64,000 nt of DNA from Acidaminococcus intestini DSM 21505. GTDB taxonomy: Bacteria > Bacillota > Negativicutes > Acidaminococcales > Acidaminococcaceae. Shown here piece after piece: positions 45,286 through 55,262 of this stretch. The stretch covers positions 34,052 through 98,051 of the forward strand of contig NZ_AULA01000006.1 in NCBI RefSeq assembly GCF_000425045.1, in the 5' to 3' direction. The number at the start of each line of letters is the position of its first letter. Positions within the stretch are counted from its first letter, which is position 1. Below the pieces are notes generated by a model that saw only the letters and a program-made list of their open reading frames with translations, did no database searches and was not told where the DNA came from. Position numbers and translations under genes: made by a program.

Positions 45286-45545
45286 TTTTGGGGCAATTCC
45301 TTCAAATAGGATTGAAGAAGGGCTTCAATGAGTTCATAGCGATTGAATTGGCGGATCTTCAGACGGGCATCCTTATAGCTCGTCACATAGGCTGGGTCCC
45401 CACTCAAGAGGTAGCCAGCCAATTGGTCAATGGGATTATAACCTTTTTCCTGGAGGGCTTCCACGACTTCGTGGATGGTCCGGGAAACCGTTTCCGTCTT
45501 GGAAACGGGTTTAAACATCGTGGTTTCTTGAGTCGTACGTGACAT
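45282..45545 (-). CDS. IreB family regulatory phosphoprotein
   Basis: A small protein of 87 residues from the DUF965 (IreB/YrzL) family. The conserved block [31 protein letters not shown] fills the centre (about 37-67), and the N-terminus contains Thr residues (TTQETTMF) at the place where enterococcal IreB is phosphorylated by the PASTA kinase IreK. The start at 45545 has AAAGGAGGG about 6 nt upstream; a longer open frame to 45605 runs back through a terminator and is not used. In most Firmicutes this gene directly follows alaS; here a TetR gene intervenes. Confidence 0.92.
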   Translation of the reverse strand: MSRTTQETTMFKPVSKTETVSRTIHEVVEALQEKGYNPIDQLAGYLLSGDPAYVTSYKDARLKIRQFNRYELIEALLQSYLKELPQK

Positions 45546-45562
45546 GAACAGTCCCTCCTTTT

Positions 45563-45598
45563 GGGAAAAACAAGCAGCCCGCTTCCGAAACGAGCTGC
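45563..45598 (-). terminator. terminator or attenuator between the TetR gene and ireB
   Basis: On the minus strand GCAGCTCG pairs with GCGGGCTGC region (eight pairs including one G-T), followed by TTGTTTTTCCC. It ends 5 nt before the ireB ribosome binding site. A possible promoter TTTACT-16 bp-TATGCT lies just before it (about 45604-45632), so it may be an attenuator. Confidence 0.7.
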
Positions 45599-45620
45599 AC
45601 AGCATAAAGTATCTCGGCCA

Positions 45621-46151
45621 TTAGTAAAAATACTGACTGATGGAAACAGGAATCGATTCCTGGAAGAGGACCAACATGACCTCAATAGGAACCTTCATTC
45701 CATCCATCATCCAGCGCATGGTCATTTCTTCCCCGCCATAAACAACCATTTCCACGGCAAACTGAATATGGGGGTCGTGGACGTCCACCCCATAGTGCCT
45801 CAGCATCATGGTATAGGCATCACGGACAAAGCGCCGGTTGGTCCGGCGAAAGTGCTCATTATCATCACTCTCATACAGATGGCGGAAGAATCCCTCATAT
45901 TTTTTATACATAAGGAATTTCTTATAAAGAGCTTCGGACCAACTTTTGCTGCCCAGGATATCGCGGCCATGGACGGCAAGAATATGAAGAAACTCATAAT
46001 GGGCCAGTTCCGTCATAGACGCAAAGGTCCTATCATATGCGTCCCGAGTGACACCGGATTCCCGAACAAGCTCTTCAACACTGATGCATTTTAGCGGTTT
46101 CTTCGTAAGGAGCCGACCCATGGCCTCTCCCATCCGTCTTTTAGCATCCAT
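45621..46151 (-). CDS. TetR/AcrR-like transcriptional regulator
   Basis: A 176-residue regulator with an N-terminal helix-turn-helix (about 5-50: AMGRLLTKKPLKCISVEELVRESGVTRDAYDRTF) and an all-helical C-terminal domain that ends in a hydrophobic, Met-rich stretch. The C-terminal part resembles TetR_C-type domains seen in regulators such as DhaS. It sits 15 bp after alaS in the same operon and is probably co-transcribed from the alaS promoter. No transporter or enzyme target gene is nearby, so ligand and operator are unknown. Confidence 0.78.
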   Translation of the reverse strand: MDAKRRMGEAMGRLLTKKPLKCISVEELVRESGVTRDAYDRTFASMTELAHYEFLHILAVHGRDILGSKSWSEALYKKFLMYKKYEGFFRHLYESDDNEHFRRTNRRFVRDAYTMMLRHYGVDVHDPHIQFAVEMVVYGGEEMTMRWMMDGMKVPIEVMLVLFQESIPVSISQYFY

Positions 46152-46166
46152 GTAACGACACCTTCT

Positions 46167-48791
46167 TTATTGAATCATATTTTCAATAACTTTCAGGGTT
46201 TCCGCCATGGCCTCGGCAATCTTTCCACTGTTCTTGCCGCCAGCTTGGGCCATATCGGGACGGCCGCCGCCGTTACCGCCCAAGACCTGGGCAGCGGCTT
46301 TGACAATCTTGCCGGCGTGGGCCCCTTTCGCAACGGCTTCTTTGGATGCCATGGTCAGAATGTTCACCTTCTGCGGTGCCATAGCTGCAAAGAGGACAAC
46401 AATGCCGCCCGTCTTGTCACGGAGCTGGTCTCCCATGCTGCGAAGGGCCGATACATCATCGACCTTTACTTCATCAATGAGGACAGGAATCCCCTTGACA
46501 TCCTTTACTTTATCTCCGGCGGACTGCGCGGCAGCGGCAACCAGTTTTTGTTCAAGTTCAGCCGCGTGATGCTTTTCTGCTTTCAGTTCATCCTGAAGCG
46601 CTTCGATCCGGCTCAGTAGGGTGTTGGGACGACCCTTCACCTTCTGGGAAGCGTCCTCGAGGAGGGCTTCTAGTTCCCGGGTGTAAAGAAGTGCTCCATG
46701 TCCTGTAACCGCTTCGATACGGCGCAGCCCAGCACCGACGCTTGATTCGCCAAGGATCTTGAAAAGACCAATGCGGGACGTATTGGAGACATGGACGCCG
46801 CCGCAAAGTTCCATGCTGTGACCTGGCACATTGACGACGCGGACAATCTTGCCGTATTTTTCACCAAAAAGTGCCATAGCCCCCATTTCCTTGGCCTTAT
46901 CAATATCCTCTTCGGAAATCTGGACGTCGACCGCATCAAGGATAGCTTCATTCACAAGGTCTTCCACACGGCTTACTTCCTCAGCCGTAAGCGGCGAAAA
47001 ATGAGAGAAGTCAAACCGGAGCCGGTCCGGTCCAACATAACTGCCGGCTTGGTTTACATGACCGCCCAGGACTTTCTTGAGGGCAGCATGCAGAAGGTGG
47101 GTTGCCGTATGATTGCGGGCAATGTCAGCCTTGCGGTCAAGGTTGACTTCAAAGGTGACCGCTTGACCCACCGAGAAAGCACCCGATTCTACCGTTCCTA
47201 GGTGGATAGTCGTGCCATCAGGGAGTTTCTTTGTATTTTCCACATCAAAGATTCCCGCGTCAGAAATCAGGCGGCCCGTATCACCAAGCTGCCCGCCCCC
47301 TTCGGCGTGGAAGGCAGTATTGGTCAGGATGATCGCAAGGCTGTCCCCTGTATGGCCTTCTTTGATTGGCGTGGTTTCACCTTCTTGATACAGGGCGGCG
47401 ACCACGCCTTCCTTAGAAGCTTCATCCACCGTGAGTCCTTCCAAATGAAGGCTTCGCGTATCATACATAACAGGGCGGCCTTCCTTATCGTTGCGAGCCT
47501 TACGGGCCCGCTCCTTCTGGGATGCCATGGCCTTGTCGAACCCTTCCTTATCCATGGTCATGCCCTGTTCCTGAAGGATTTCATCCGTCACTTCCCAAGG
47601 AAAACCAAAGGTATCATAAAGTTTAAAGGCATCGTCACCGCTAAGGACCGTCTTGTTTTCTTTTTTCATGGCGGCAATCTTTTCATTCAGCAGATCCGTA
47701 CCCTGGGAAAGGGTCTGGAGGAAGCTTGTTTCCTCCATATCGATGACCTTGTCAATGAATTCCTTCTTTTCCACGAGCTCCGTGTAATGCTCACCATACA
47801 TGGAAATGACCTTATCGGCAAGGGCGGCAAGGAACTTGCCCCGAATGCCAAGGAGACGTCCATGACGGATGGCACGGCGCAAAACGCGGCGCAGGACATA
47901 GCCTCTTCCTTCATTGGAAGGAAGGATTCCGTCCCCAATCATGAAGGTCAAGCTGCGAGCATGATCAGCAACAACCTTAAGCGAAATATCGGTTTTGGCA
48001 TCTGCATTATATTTCTTATGGGAGAGTTCGCAAGCAAGTTCGATGATGGGGAAAATAAGATCGGTCTCAAAGTTTGACGGCTTGCCTTGGATAACGGAAG
48101 CAAGGCGTTCAAGGCCGGCACCGGTATCGATATTCTTATGTTTGAGCGGCGTGTAGGTCCCGTCAGCGTTCTGGTTGAACTGAGTAAAGACAAGATTCCA
48201 CAATTCAAGGAATCGACCGCAGTCACAGCCAGGACCACAGGTTGGTTCCCCACAGCCTTTATCGGCGCCAAGGTCGATATGGATTTCCGAGTCCGGACCG
48301 CAGGGACCGCTGCCGATTTGCCAGAAGTTATCTTCCAGACGAACAATACGTTCATCAGGGACGCCTACGACATCGTGCCAGATATGATAGGCTTCGTCAT
48401 CTTTGGGATAAATGGTGATCCAAAGCTTATCCGCAGGCAATTCCAACTCTTTGGTCAAAAATTCCCAAGCCCAGGGAATGACTTCCTTTTTGAAATAATC
48501 GCCAAAAGAGAAGTTGCCCAGCATTTCAAAATAAGTATGGTGACGAGCTGTGCGGCCGACGTTTTCAATATCGTCCGTACGAACACATTTTTGGCAGGTC
48601 GTAATGCGCGGAGAAGGCGGTTTCATCTTCCCTGTAAAAAACGGTTTGAACGGTGCCATTCCAGCCCCAATCAGCAGCAGGGTCGGATCATCATGCGGAA
48701 TGAGCGAGGCACTGGGAAGAACCAAATGACCGTGTGCCTTGAAAAAATCCAAATATTTTTGACGGATTTCATTACCAGTTAAATATTTCAT
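46167..48791 (-). CDS. alaS: alanine-tRNA ligase
   Basis: Charges tRNA-Ala and edits Ser and Gly mischarging. 874 residues, full length: a class II catalytic core with the start motif YLDFFKAHGHLVLPSASLIP and GMAPFKPFF, a Cys-rich insert with PTCGPGCDCG near residue 185, the editing domain with HTATHLLHAAL and CGGVHVSNT (two zinc-binding sites), and a C-terminal DHHA1 domain with GGNGGGRPDMAQAGG. It is driven by a near-consensus promoter just upstream and heads the alaS-tetR-ireB-ruvX-yrzB-mltG-trhP run. The leader is only about 55 nt and has no T-box. Confidence 0.97.
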   Translation of the reverse strand: MKYLTGNEIRQKYLDFFKAHGHLVLPSASLIPHDDPTLLLIGAGMAPFKPFFTGKMKPPSPRITTCQKCVRTDDIENVGRTARHHTYFEMLGNFSFGDYFKKEVIPWAWEFLTKELELPADKLWITIYPKDDEAYHIWHDVVGVPDERIVRLEDNFWQIGSGPCGPDSEIHIDLGADKGCGEPTCGPGCDCGRFLELWNLVFTQFNQNADGTYTPLKHKNIDTGAGLERLASVIQGKPSNFETDLIFPIIELACELSHKKYNADAKTDISLKVVADHARSLTFMIGDGILPSNEGRGYVLRRVLRRAIRHGRLLGIRGKFLAALADKVISMYGEHYTELVEKKEFIDKVIDMEETSFLQTLSQGTDLLNEKIAAMKKENKTVLSGDDAFKLYDTFGFPWEVTDEILQEQGMTMDKEGFDKAMASQKERARKARNDKEGRPVMYDTRSLHLEGLTVDEASKEGVVAALYQEGETTPIKEGHTGDSLAIILTNTAFHAEGGGQLGDTGRLISDAGIFDVENTKKLPDGTTIHLGTVESGAFSVGQAVTFEVNLDRKADIARNHTATHLLHAALKKVLGGHVNQAGSYVGPDRLRFDFSHFSPLTAEEVSRVEDLVNEAILDAVDVQISEEDIDKAKEMGAMALFGEKYGKIVRVVNVPGHSMELCGGVHVSNTSRIGLFKILGESSVGAGLRRIEAVTGHGALLYTRELEALLEDASQKVKGRPNTLLSRIEALQDELKAEKHHAAELEQKLVAAAAQSAGDKVKDVKGIPVLIDEVKVDDVSALRSMGDQLRDKTGGIVVLFAAMAPQKVNILTMASKEAVAKGAHAGKIVKAAAQVLGGNGGGRPDMAQAGGKNSGKIAEAMAETLKVIENMIQ

Positions 48792-48853
48792 GCAAGTATC
48801 TCCCTCGGTTCAGTTCGTTTTGCAAGCTTAACATGCCGATGAGGCATTCCTTA

Positions 48854-48882
48854 AGTATATAAAATTTACAGATACGTGTCAA
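48854..48882 (-). promoter_or_regulatory. near-consensus promoter of the alaS operon
   Basis: On the minus strand a perfect TTGACA (48877-48882), 17 bp, TATACT (48854-48859). The -35 overlaps the stop codon of the upstream aminotransferase. A short ATGCC/GGCAT inverted repeat follows in the leader (about 48834-48848). Confidence 0.85.
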
Positions 48883-50081
48883 ACACCGCCCGGTTTGACG
48901 CCATATTCCTCGGCCAATTTCCTAAAAAGCGGCAGGGACCGTTTAATGGTATCCCGATTGATGCAGTATGACGCACGGAAATAGCCTGGCACGCCAAAAT
49001 CTGTTCCCGGTACTAAGAGCAGATCATACTTCATGGCCCGTTTACAGAAGGCATGATCATCTTCTTCCAGGCACTTCGGGAAAAGATAAAAAGCCCCCTG
49101 CGGACGTAGACAGGTAAAACCGACACCAATAAGACCCTGATAAAGCAGTTCCCCGTTGATGCGATACGGTTCCGCATCCGTTGGTTTGCCTGCACAGCGG
49201 GCCACGACAAGCTGCCAGAGGCTGGGAGCATTGACATGGGTGAGGACCCGAGCCGCTCCGCAAATTGCAGGATATACTTTTTCAAAGCCTGTCACTTCAC
49301 TGGGAATAACGATATAGCCAATTCGCTCCCCTGGAAGGGAGAATGATTTACTATAGGAGTAGCAGACGATGGTATCCTTATAATATAGTGGAATATAAGG
49401 CACTTCATAGCCATGGTAGGCAATTTCCCGATAAGGTTCATCGGAGATGATATAAATGGGATGACCGTATTCCTTTTCCTTGCGCAGTAAAAGCGCGCTA
49501 AGGGCTCGGATGGTTTCCTCCGAGTAGATGGCCCCGCTCGGATTATTGGGGGAATTGACAATGACCCCTTTAGTATGGCGTGTCAGGGCCCTTTCAAAAA
49601 GGTCCATATTGATTTGGAAATCTTCAACCTGAGCGGGAACAACCACGAGACGGGCCCCGGTTGCCTCAACAAAAGGCCGGTATTCCGGGAAAAACGGGGC
49701 AACAATGACAAATTCATCGCCAGGTTCGGCAAGGGCCTTGAAGGTAATGGAAATGGAAGCCGCCGCGCCAGCGGTCATGAACAGATTGTCCTTTGTAAAA
49801 TGCGTGCCAAAACGACGGTTGATATCCTTTGCAAGGATCTCCCGGACCTCTGGATTACCCGGAGCCACCGTATAGCTGTGGATCTTTTGGGTCGGCACGG
49901 TATCAAAGATATCAAGGACAGCCTCCTTGATGTAAGAGGGAGCCGGTACGTTCGGATTTCCCAAGCTGAAATCGTAGATATTTTCCTCTCCGACCTCCTG
50001 TGCCCTTTTCCTTCCATACTCAAAGATTTCACGGATCGTCGATTTTTTCGATCCAAGTTCATACATTTTTTCATTGACCAT
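48879..50081 (-). CDS. class I/II PLP-dependent aminotransferase
   Basis: A fold-type I aminotransferase of 400 residues. PLP contacts include NSPNNPSGAIYS, the Asp and Tyr in ISDEPYREI, and the Schiff-base Lys in SYSKSFSLPGERIGY near residue 237; the substrate carboxylate Arg is in FRASYCI close to the end. It resembles aspartate aminotransferases and the MalY-like group; the amino donor is not clear. The start at 50081 (MVNEKMYELGSKKS) has AGGGAT 6 nt upstream; a longer frame to 50159 runs into the promoter. It lies downstream of the aconitase terminator and may link 2-oxoglutarate and glutamate pools. Confidence 0.88.
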   Translation of the reverse strand: MVNEKMYELGSKKSTIREIFEYGRKRAQEVGEENIYDFSLGNPNVPAPSYIKEAVLDIFDTVPTQKIHSYTVAPGNPEVREILAKDINRRFGTHFTKDNLFMTAGAAASISITFKALAEPGDEFVIVAPFFPEYRPFVEATGARLVVVPAQVEDFQINMDLFERALTRHTKGVIVNSPNNPSGAIYSEETIRALSALLLRKEKEYGHPIYIISDEPYREIAYHGYEVPYIPLYYKDTIVCYSYSKSFSLPGERIGYIVIPSEVTGFEKVYPAICGAARVLTHVNAPSLWQLVVARCAGKPTDAEPYRINGELLYQGLIGVGFTCLRPQGAFYLFPKCLEEDDHAFCKRAMKYDLLLVPGTDFGVPGYFRASYCINRDTIKRSLPLFRKLAEEYGVKPGGV

Positions 50082-50139
50082 CAGGTTATCCCTACTTTCT
50101 GCATCAAAGGCAGTCCGTGAATTGGATGCACTTAGTTGT

Positions 50140-50148
50140 ATTTTAGCA
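50140..50148 (-). promoter_or_regulatory. extended -10 promoter of the aminotransferase
   Basis: TGCTAAAAT on the minus strand, 59 bp before the start codon; -35 weak (TGGCAT at 17 bp). Confidence 0.5.
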
Positions 50149-50200
50149 CGCTTCCACAACCCATGCCAGTAGCAATTCGACAGGCAGACTGCTAGTGTCT

Positions 50201-50230
50201 AAAAAAGCCCTCCCTGAGGGAAGGCTCTTT
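50201..50230 (-). terminator. terminator of the isocitrate dehydrogenase-aconitase operon
   Basis: On the minus strand GCCTTCCC-TCA-GGGAGGGC followed by TTTTTTAG. It starts 12 bp after the aconitase stop. Confidence 0.9.
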
Positions 50231-50241
50231 TAGTGAGGTTG

Positions 50242-52542
50242 TTATTTTCTTTTGCTGCGATTGAAATTAATGAGGCAGCCGGCTTTGATGATTTCCTTTT
50301 CTTCCTCGTTAAGGGGCAGGATATAAAGGGTAATGGCTTTTGCCATGCCATCTTTCAGGACATAGGCGGGAATCTCATCCATGGACCCTGCGAGGATTTT
50401 CTTGATGGAAGGAACAAAAATGAAATCGTTGACATCAAAGGCAATCGTCTCATCTTTCAAATGAAAGGGCAGCATCCCCCAGTTGATGACGTTGCTGCGA
50501 TACCGTTTGGTCGCATATTCACGAGTGATGTTGGCAAGGCCGCCGATGACGCGCTGACAGCTGGCTGCCTGTTCACGAGCACTGCCATCACCCGGTTTAT
50601 TGGCGTAAATGACAGAACCGATTTCCGTATTGGTAAGAGTAACATCTTCACTGCCAGAAATGGTGTGGATGGCGGTAAAAGCAGCTGCCACATCGGCATC
50701 CTTTTGCAGGAGGTCTTCGCCTTTTTCACGGGCAAGTTCCAGTTCCTTGACCGCTTTGGTCCGCCCCACATACTGCGGATCACGGCGCGACAGGGTAAAT
50801 TCGGCAAGCCCCAATGGATTGGAACGATAGGAGGATGTTTCCCCGGAAGGAATAAGTTCATCCGTCGTCGTTACAGGGTCTTCAATCTTGGAACAGACGC
50901 GCAGGAGAATATTGTCCCCTAAAGCGGGCAGTTCAGGCCAAGCTTTGATATTCGGTCCCTCATAAAGTTTTTCTTTCGGTTCCGCCTTACCAAAACCTTC
51001 GTAGACACGGGCCTTGTAGGCACTGTCATCGAAGTGGTAACTAGGCACATGTCCAAAAGTGTCGGCAAAGGTTTCCGCACTTGTCAGGGCGCCGCCATTT
51101 GCAGCTGTTGCGGCAATGCTGCGGGAATCCATGAGGGCCACTGCCGACATCTGCCCCTGACCGGGCTTGCTCCCTTCCCGGTTCGGGAAGTTGCGCGTAT
51201 TGTGACGGATGGAAAACCCATTGTTGTTTGGCGTGTCGCCTGCGCCAAAGCAAGGCCCGCAGAAAGCCGTCTTGATTACGGCACCGGACGCCATGAGGTC
51301 CGTGAGGAATCCTTTTTTGGCAAGGTCCATATAGACCGGCATGGACGAAGGATAGATATTGAGGGTAAATTCCCCAGCACCGATGCTCTTGCCACGCAGA
51401 AGGTTGGCCGCTTCTACAACGTTTGTGTAGTTACCGCCGGCGCAGCCGCCAATGACGCCCTGCTGGACCATGAACTTTCCGTCCTTGACTTTATCGGTCA
51501 AGGTATATTGGGCACGGCCTTGGGCTACTTTTTCGGCCTTTTTTTCCGTCTCACGAAGGATATCCATCAGATTGGCATTCAGTTCATCAATTTCGTAAGC
51601 ATTCGACGGATGGAATGGAAGGGCAATCATCGGCTTGATGGTAGAAAGATCAACATAGACGCAGCCATCATAGTATGCCACATCTGCAGGATTCAGTTCC
51701 TTATAATCACTTTCGCGGCCGTGTTCCTTGAGAAAGTCCTTCGTATCGCTGTCTGTTCTCCAAATGGAAGACAGGCACGTCGTTTCCGTCGTCATGACGT
51801 CAACACCATTGCGATAGTCCGTTGTCATGGAAGAAACGCCCGGTCCGACAAATTCCATGATCTTATTTTTCACATAGCCCTTTTCATAGACGGCACGGCA
51901 AATAGCAAGGGCAATATCATGCGGTCCAACCCAAGGAGCCGGTTTCCCCGTCAAGTAGATGGCGACAACACCGGGATAAGGGTTATCCCAGGTATCCCCC
52001 AAGATCTGTTTATCAAGCTCCCCGCCGCCTTCACCAACTGCAATGGTCCCGAGAGCACCATAACGGGTATGACTGTCACTGCCAAGGATCATCTTGCCGC
52101 AACCAGCGTACATTTCTCGCATATACTGATGGATGACCGCGAAATGGGGAGGGACGAAGATACCGCCATATTTCTTGGCTGCCGAAAGACCAAACATGTG
52201 GTCATCTTCATTGATAGTCCCACCGACAGCACAGAGGGAATTGTGACAGCACGTGAGGATATAAGGCATGGGAAAATGGTCCATACCAGAAGCGCGGGCG
52301 GTTTGGATAATGCCAACATAGGTAATATCGTGGCTCGTCAGGGCATCAAATTTGATGTTCAGCTGCTCCATATTCGCGCTTTTATTGTGTTCCTTCAAGA
52401 TACCATAGGCAATCGTGCCTTTTTTGGCTTCTTCTGCTGTTACTTCGCGGCCAAGACGGCTTTTCAGCGTCCCTGCCTGTTCTTCCGGAACAAGTTCCGT
52501 ACCATTCAGCAAATAGGCACCCTTATCAAACAACTTGATCAT
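50242..52542 (-). CDS. aconitate hydratase
   Basis: Interconverts citrate, cis-aconitate and isocitrate through a 4Fe-4S cluster. 766 residues, close to the mitochondrial-type aconitase length. The substrate and cluster motifs are present: [23 protein letters not shown] near residue 155, one cluster ligand in the [11 protein letters not shown] region (about 368), the other two in [18 protein letters not shown] (about 428-431), and the swivelling C-terminal domain with [15 protein letters not shown] and INWGMLPF. Other hydrolyase members such as homoaconitase are possible, but the adjacent isocitrate dehydrogenase argues for aconitase. It is 37 bp behind that gene. Confidence 0.9.
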   Translation of the reverse strand: MIKLFDKGAYLLNGTELVPEEQAGTLKSRLGREVTAEEAKKGTIAYGILKEHNKSANMEQLNIKFDALTSHDITYVGIIQTARASGMDHFPMPYILTCCHNSLCAVGGTINEDDHMFGLSAAKKYGGIFVPPHFAVIHQYMREMYAGCGKMILGSDSHTRYGALGTIAVGEGGGELDKQILGDTWDNPYPGVVAIYLTGKPAPWVGPHDIALAICRAVYEKGYVKNKIMEFVGPGVSSMTTDYRNGVDVMTTETTCLSSIWRTDSDTKDFLKEHGRESDYKELNPADVAYYDGCVYVDLSTIKPMIALPFHPSNAYEIDELNANLMDILRETEKKAEKVAQGRAQYTLTDKVKDGKFMVQQGVIGGCAGGNYTNVVEAANLLRGKSIGAGEFTLNIYPSSMPVYMDLAKKGFLTDLMASGAVIKTAFCGPCFGAGDTPNNNGFSIRHNTRNFPNREGSKPGQGQMSAVALMDSRSIAATAANGGALTSAETFADTFGHVPSYHFDDSAYKARVYEGFGKAEPKEKLYEGPNIKAWPELPALGDNILLRVCSKIEDPVTTTDELIPSGETSSYRSNPLGLAEFTLSRRDPQYVGRTKAVKELELAREKGEDLLQKDADVAAAFTAIHTISGSEDVTLTNTEIGSVIYANKPGDGSAREQAASCQRVIGGLANITREYATKRYRSNVINWGMLPFHLKDETIAFDVNDFIFVPSIKKILAGSMDEIPAYVLKDGMAKAITLYILPLNEEEKEIIKAGCLINFNRSKRK

Positions 52543-52579
52543 GATAACTCTCCTCTCTTTGTTACCTGGCTCTTTTGGG

Positions 52580-53758
52580 TTATTCTTGCACCTCCATCTT
52601 ATGGAGGGTTTCTACAACATATTCAGCAAATTCTTCTGCTGTCGCCCCGTCTTTATCCGTCGTAATGACGGCCTTGCGTTCCACTTTGGTACAAAAATCA
52701 AGGGCTTTAAAAAGACGGTCCCGTTTTTCAGGGTAACCAATGAATGCCATCATTTCCCCCATCGCCCGAATCAGGCTGGAAGGATCGGCATACTGGGCAC
52801 GATTGTGCTCAACAAGATAGACCCCCACCCCATGGATGGCTTCAAACATGGCATACTGATCGCCAATATTGGAAGAGCTGGCCGTTCCAAGGCCTCCTTG
52901 GTATTCGGCAGCAATATCAGTGAGGATGTCGCCGTATAGGTTGGGCAGCACAAAGACCTGCATACCAGCATTGAATTCCGGGTCCATCAATTTAGCAGAC
53001 AGGGAATCAATCAGTTCTTCCCGCACATGGATGCCGGGATATTCTTTTTCCATAGCATGGGCCACCTTCAGGAAATTTCCGTCGACGAGTTTGACAATAT
53101 TGGCTTTTGTTGCCACCGTAATGTTGGTCTTCCCACTACTTTTAGCGTACTCAAATGCATTTCGGAACAGCCGTTCGGCTCCTGGCTTGGAAAGGATCTT
53201 GAAGTCAATGGCAAGGTCATCGCCGACGCAAATCCCTTTGTTGCCCCAAATGTATTCGCCTTCAATATTTTCTCTGAAAAAGGTCCAATCTATGCCCTTT
53301 TCAGGAATTCGAATGGGACGGACCGCTGCATAAAGCTGCAGCTGGCGGCGCAGCAAACTGTTGGCACTCAGGAGATTGGGCCACCTGTCGCCCGCACGGG
53401 GAGTCACGAAAGGTCCCTTTACAAGGATGTCACAGGCCTTGCAGGCCTCAAGAACGGCAGGCGGCAGACTCTTATTCTGACGGGCCCGTTCCTCAATGGT
53501 CATTCCTTTAATTGGAACAAATTCCACGCGTTGATCTGCGATTTCCTTTTTCAGCAATTTCCGTGCCACCAAAAGGGCTGCTTTCATGATATAGGGACCA
53601 ATGCCGTCGCCGGGCATAATGCCCACCTTTACGTGGGATAAATGGAGAAAATCCTTACGGGGCGGCGCTTTCCTAATCCCTTCGATGCGGTCAAGATCCT
53701 CTTCAATGAGTTTCCCAAAAGCTTGCTTAGCGCGTTCAATCATTTCTTCACGGTTCAT
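52580..53758 (-). CDS. isocitrate dehydrogenase, NAD-type (IDH/IMDH family)
   Basis: Oxidatively decarboxylates isocitrate to 2-oxoglutarate. 392 residues of the beta-decarboxylating dehydrogenase family. An N-terminal [18 protein letters not shown] nucleotide site, the substrate Arg cluster in [25 protein letters not shown] (phosphorylation-loop region), the catalytic Lys in [12 protein letters not shown], and the metal Asp pair in [17 protein letters not shown]. Isopropylmalate dehydrogenase is the main alternative, but the neighbouring aconitase and the ENIEGEY loop favour isocitrate. Cofactor preference is inferred from the short NAD-IDH-like form, not measured. It heads the two-gene operon. 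Confidence 0.85.
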   Translation of the reverse strand: MNREEMIERAKQAFGKLIEEDLDRIEGIRKAPPRKDFLHLSHVKVGIMPGDGIGPYIMKAALLVARKLLKKEIADQRVEFVPIKGMTIEERARQNKSLPPAVLEACKACDILVKGPFVTPRAGDRWPNLLSANSLLRRQLQLYAAVRPIRIPEKGIDWTFFRENIEGEYIWGNKGICVGDDLAIDFKILSKPGAERLFRNAFEYAKSSGKTNITVATKANIVKLVDGNFLKVAHAMEKEYPGIHVREELIDSLSAKLMDPEFNAGMQVFVLPNLYGDILTDIAAEYQGGLGTASSSNIGDQYAMFEAIHGVGVYLVEHNRAQYADPSSLIRAMGEMMAFIGYPEKRDRLFKALDFCTKVERKAVITTDKDGATAEEFAEYVVETLHKMEVQE

Positions 53759-53771
53759 GCTGGTCTCTCCT

Positions 53772-53863
53772 TTTTGGTTCCATAACGGCCACGCGGCCTT
53801 TTGGTTCCATTGTAGGAAATCCCAAGCAATAAGGCCAATACTTATCCTCCCATAAGGATTATA
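53772..53863 (-). promoter_or_regulatory. promoter and repeated leader of the isocitrate dehydrogenase-aconitase operon
   Basis: A perfect TATAAT (53858-53863, minus strand) with no clear -35. The leader holds two direct copies of ATGGAACCAAAA (53799-53810 and 53772-53783, minus-strand reading) that flank GGCC-ACGC-GGCC-type dyad symmetry (53787-53798). Further upstream ATATC and GATAT (53905-53909, 53927-53931) form a loose dyad. The remainder of the 211-bp spacer is AT-rich with no gene. Confidence 0.45.
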
Positions 53864-53969
53864 CGAAATTTTCTATGTATTTTACCAATTCGGATTTGCG
53901 ATTCATATCCATCAGAATTTCTAATTGATATTTTTAATTTTATATATAATTTACAAATCTTTCCCTTAT

Positions 53970-55238
53970 TTAAAGGAACAGACCGCCGAGGAAGAATACA
54001 TGAAACGCCGCCATCACAACATTGATACTCACATTTGCCACGGATAAGAGAAAAAGCGTCTTGAACATAGTGTTCATTTCCTCTGTCGTCGTTGGTTTGG
54101 AAGCAGAATAACTTGACATGATGATGGCACCGCCCGTCGATAATGGGCTGATGGCTGCAGCAAAACTGGTCGCCGTAATGGCAGAGATAAGTTCTACATA
54201 GTTTGTCTGTCCGGCAAACGTCCGAGCAATCTCGTCAGCGATTGGAAACAGCGTCGGCATGACAACACCCGTCGTAGAGCTGACCCAGGATAGAATCCCG
54301 CTTGATGCGGCAATGATGGGTACCGCCGTCTGGGCCGTCATATGGCTAGCAAGAAAGTCAGATACCAGCTTTATTCCACCAAGCTTTGTCAGGACATTCA
54401 CAAGGACGCCCACACCGCAGATCATCATCAAAGTGCCCCAGGGAATTTGACGAATAGCCGTTTTTTCATCGGCACAATGCAGTATGATCAGGACAGAAGC
54501 TGCCGCAAAGGCAAAAAGTCCCGTATCAAACTTAAAACCAATACAAAAAATAACCATAGCCACAATCGAAGCCATCGTAATTTTCTGATTGCGATTAAAG
54601 GCGGGAATTTCAGAGAGCTTCAGTGGATTTTCCGAGTTGACGCGCCACCCCTTGTAGCCGATATAGACAACAAGCGTAAAGACAAAGCCGGACAGTAACG
54701 TAGATAGGAAGAGATGCGTCCCAAAGCCTTGGTAACCCAGCGGCTCAGAAAGATTCTTGGCAAGGATGCCTGTCAAGGAAAGAACAGAGGCACAGCCCGC
54801 ATTGGCTCCCAGTTTTGCATAAAGGGCCGTTGCCATGGGATTGATCTTGAGTTCGAAGGCAAGATAGACGGCAAAGGTCGTCATCAAGATTCCAGCAGCA
54901 ATATGTCCAGGACCAATGGCTGAAATGAAAGCAGAAAGCACAAACATCAAGATGGGAATCAAGTAGGTCCGCTTCCCTACAAGAGCGACGACCTTCTTGG
55001 AAAAAAGATTGAGCGTCCCATTGGCAGAGGCCATCCCAAACAGAAAGGTAACCCCAACCAAGGTCACAAACATGGAACTTGAAAAACCTGCAGCAATCTG
55101 CTTGGCACTCATCTGTCCATAGGAACCGAGCAGAAAAGCGGCGCCAATGGAAAAGAAGCCTATATTGACTTTTTTGATAAACCCAATGGCAACGACAACG
55201 GCAAGAACAATCAATGAAATCAGGGATAGATCCATCAT
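53970..55238 (-). CDS. MatC/SLC13-like di- or tricarboxylate transporter
   Basis: A 422-residue membrane carrier with 11-12 hydrophobic segments of the ion-transporter superfamily, similar to MatC-type dicarboxylate carriers. The two repeated halves each have a small-residue-rich re-entrant region (SAIGPGHIAAGILMTT near residue 105-120; SSTTGVVMPTLFPIA near 318-332), where transported anions bind in this fold. The last part (AAISPLSTGGAIIMSSY) is the second conserved loop. The ATG at 55238 follows AAGGAGG. It is 24 bp behind prpF, so the pair form an operon, and the linked aconitase suggests a tricarboxylate such as trans-aconitate or citrate as substrate; that is inference. Confidence 0.85.
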   Translation of the reverse strand: MMDLSLISLIVLAVVVAIGFIKKVNIGFFSIGAAFLLGSYGQMSAKQIAAGFSSSMFVTLVGVTFLFGMASANGTLNLFSKKVVALVGKRTYLIPILMFVLSAFISAIGPGHIAAGILMTTFAVYLAFELKINPMATALYAKLGANAGCASVLSLTGILAKNLSEPLGYQGFGTHLFLSTLLSGFVFTLVVYIGYKGWRVNSENPLKLSEIPAFNRNQKITMASIVAMVIFCIGFKFDTGLFAFAAASVLIILHCADEKTAIRQIPWGTLMMICGVGVLVNVLTKLGGIKLVSDFLASHMTAQTAVPIIAASSGILSWVSSTTGVVMPTLFPIADEIARTFAGQTNYVELISAITATSFAAAISPLSTGGAIIMSSYSASKPTTTEEMNTMFKTLFLLSVANVSINVVMAAFHVFFLGGLFL

Positions 55239-55262
55239 GATGCCTCCTTACGAGCAGTGGAT

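Noticed and set aside
48792..48880. T-box riboswitch before alaS
   Set aside because: The leader is only about 55 nt from a near-consensus promoter and lacks the T-box core and specifier stem.
51034..52665. 543-codon open frame on the plus strand
   Set aside because: It lies antisense to the clear aconitase gene, its product matches no family I know, and it has no ribosome binding site. Long antisense frames are common opposite GC-biased third positions.
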